Part shown: piece after piece, positions 63,983-64,000 of the stretch | How the letters are laid out: every line of letters starts with the position of its first letter | Numbering within the stretch: position 1 is the stretch's first letter | NCBI RefSeq assembly: GCF_004851605.1 | Contig: NZ_CP031093.1 | Coordinates: 868,001-932,000 of the forward strand | DNA: 64,000 bases | Direction: 5' to 3' | From: Hydrocarboniclastica marina | Lineage (GTDB): Bacteria; Pseudomonadota; Gammaproteobacteria; Pseudomonadales; Oleiphilaceae | Notes under the pieces: model-generated | Seen by the model: the letters and a program-made list of their open reading frames with translations, nothing else | What the model was told of the DNA's origin: nothing | Database searches by the model: none | Program-made: the position numbers and the translations under genes

Positions 63983-64000
63983 GGGATAACCTCCTTCCTT

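Noticed and set aside
1-64000. CRISPR arrays, prophage, insertion sequences, integrons or toxin-antitoxin modules
   Set aside because: I found no regularly spaced repeats, transposases, integrases, phage structural genes or paired toxin/antitoxin-like small genes.

Overview
The window reads as ordinary, gene-dense chromosome of a marine-type gammaproteobacterium. Gene content and order (xseB-ispA-dxs, upp-uraA, proA-nadD-rsfS-rlmH-mrdA-rodA-mltB-rlpA-dacA-ybeD-lipB, rnr-rlmB, rpsF-rpsR-rplI-dnaB-alr), the PPi-type phosphofructokinase, the PF10118 protein and the PQQ-alcohol-oxidation accessory genes suggest a Marinobacter-like organism. This is inference from gene content only. I see no phage, insertion sequence, integrase, CRISPR array, rRNA or toxin-antitoxin module. 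One tRNA, tRNA-Leu(CAG), is present.

Layout. 1-9 kb: ribA, then on the minus strand the isoprenoid set xseB-ispA-dxs and an NRDE protein; on the plus strand a TauE/SafE permease, lgt, thyA and folA. 8.4-12.5 kb: a PF10118 ferritin-like protein divergent from an AraC-type regulator, then a large Ig-repeat lipoprotein closed by a strong terminator. 12.7-16.6 kb: upp-uraA and ilvD (minus). 16.7-23.1 kb: a cNMP-HDOD regulator, a DUF454 membrane protein, a LON-domain protein, and a minus-strand unit of two degenerate GGDEF membrane proteins followed by a DedA-PAP2 fusion.

23.3-35.4 kb: the cell-shape and wall cluster proA to lipB (NAD synthesis, ribosome silencing and methylation, PBP2/RodA, lytic transglycosylase, RlpA, PBP5), then an ABC1 kinase where lipA is often found. 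35.5-44.9 kb: a YqaA-like membrane protein, a small basic protein, PPi-PFK, mpl-ubiX-DUF815 ATPase, an LCAD-type acyl-CoA dehydrogenase, a lipoprotein and a solute-binding protein. 45-54 kb: tRNA-Leu, rnr-rlmB, the rpsF-rpsR-DUF2232-rplI operon, dnaB and alr. 54-57 kb: an RmlD-like protein without its catalytic pair, FabB, and a class-I amidotransferase with a membrane-like insertion. 57.3-60 kb: an envelope/stress cluster (DUF2383 ferritin-like, DUF3618/YqjD-like, DUF1469/YqjE-like and a low-complexity membrane protein). 60.3-64 kb: accessory genes of a PQQ-dependent alcohol oxidation locus that probably continues beyond the right edge.

The most distinctive items are the paired inactive GGDEF proteins with the DedA-PAP2 protein, the diiron-like residue pattern in the PF10118 protein, a perfect inverted repeat on the predicted start site of the tRNA-Leu promoter, and an SD-sequestering leader upstream of rpsF. 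No clearly new multi-gene system was found.
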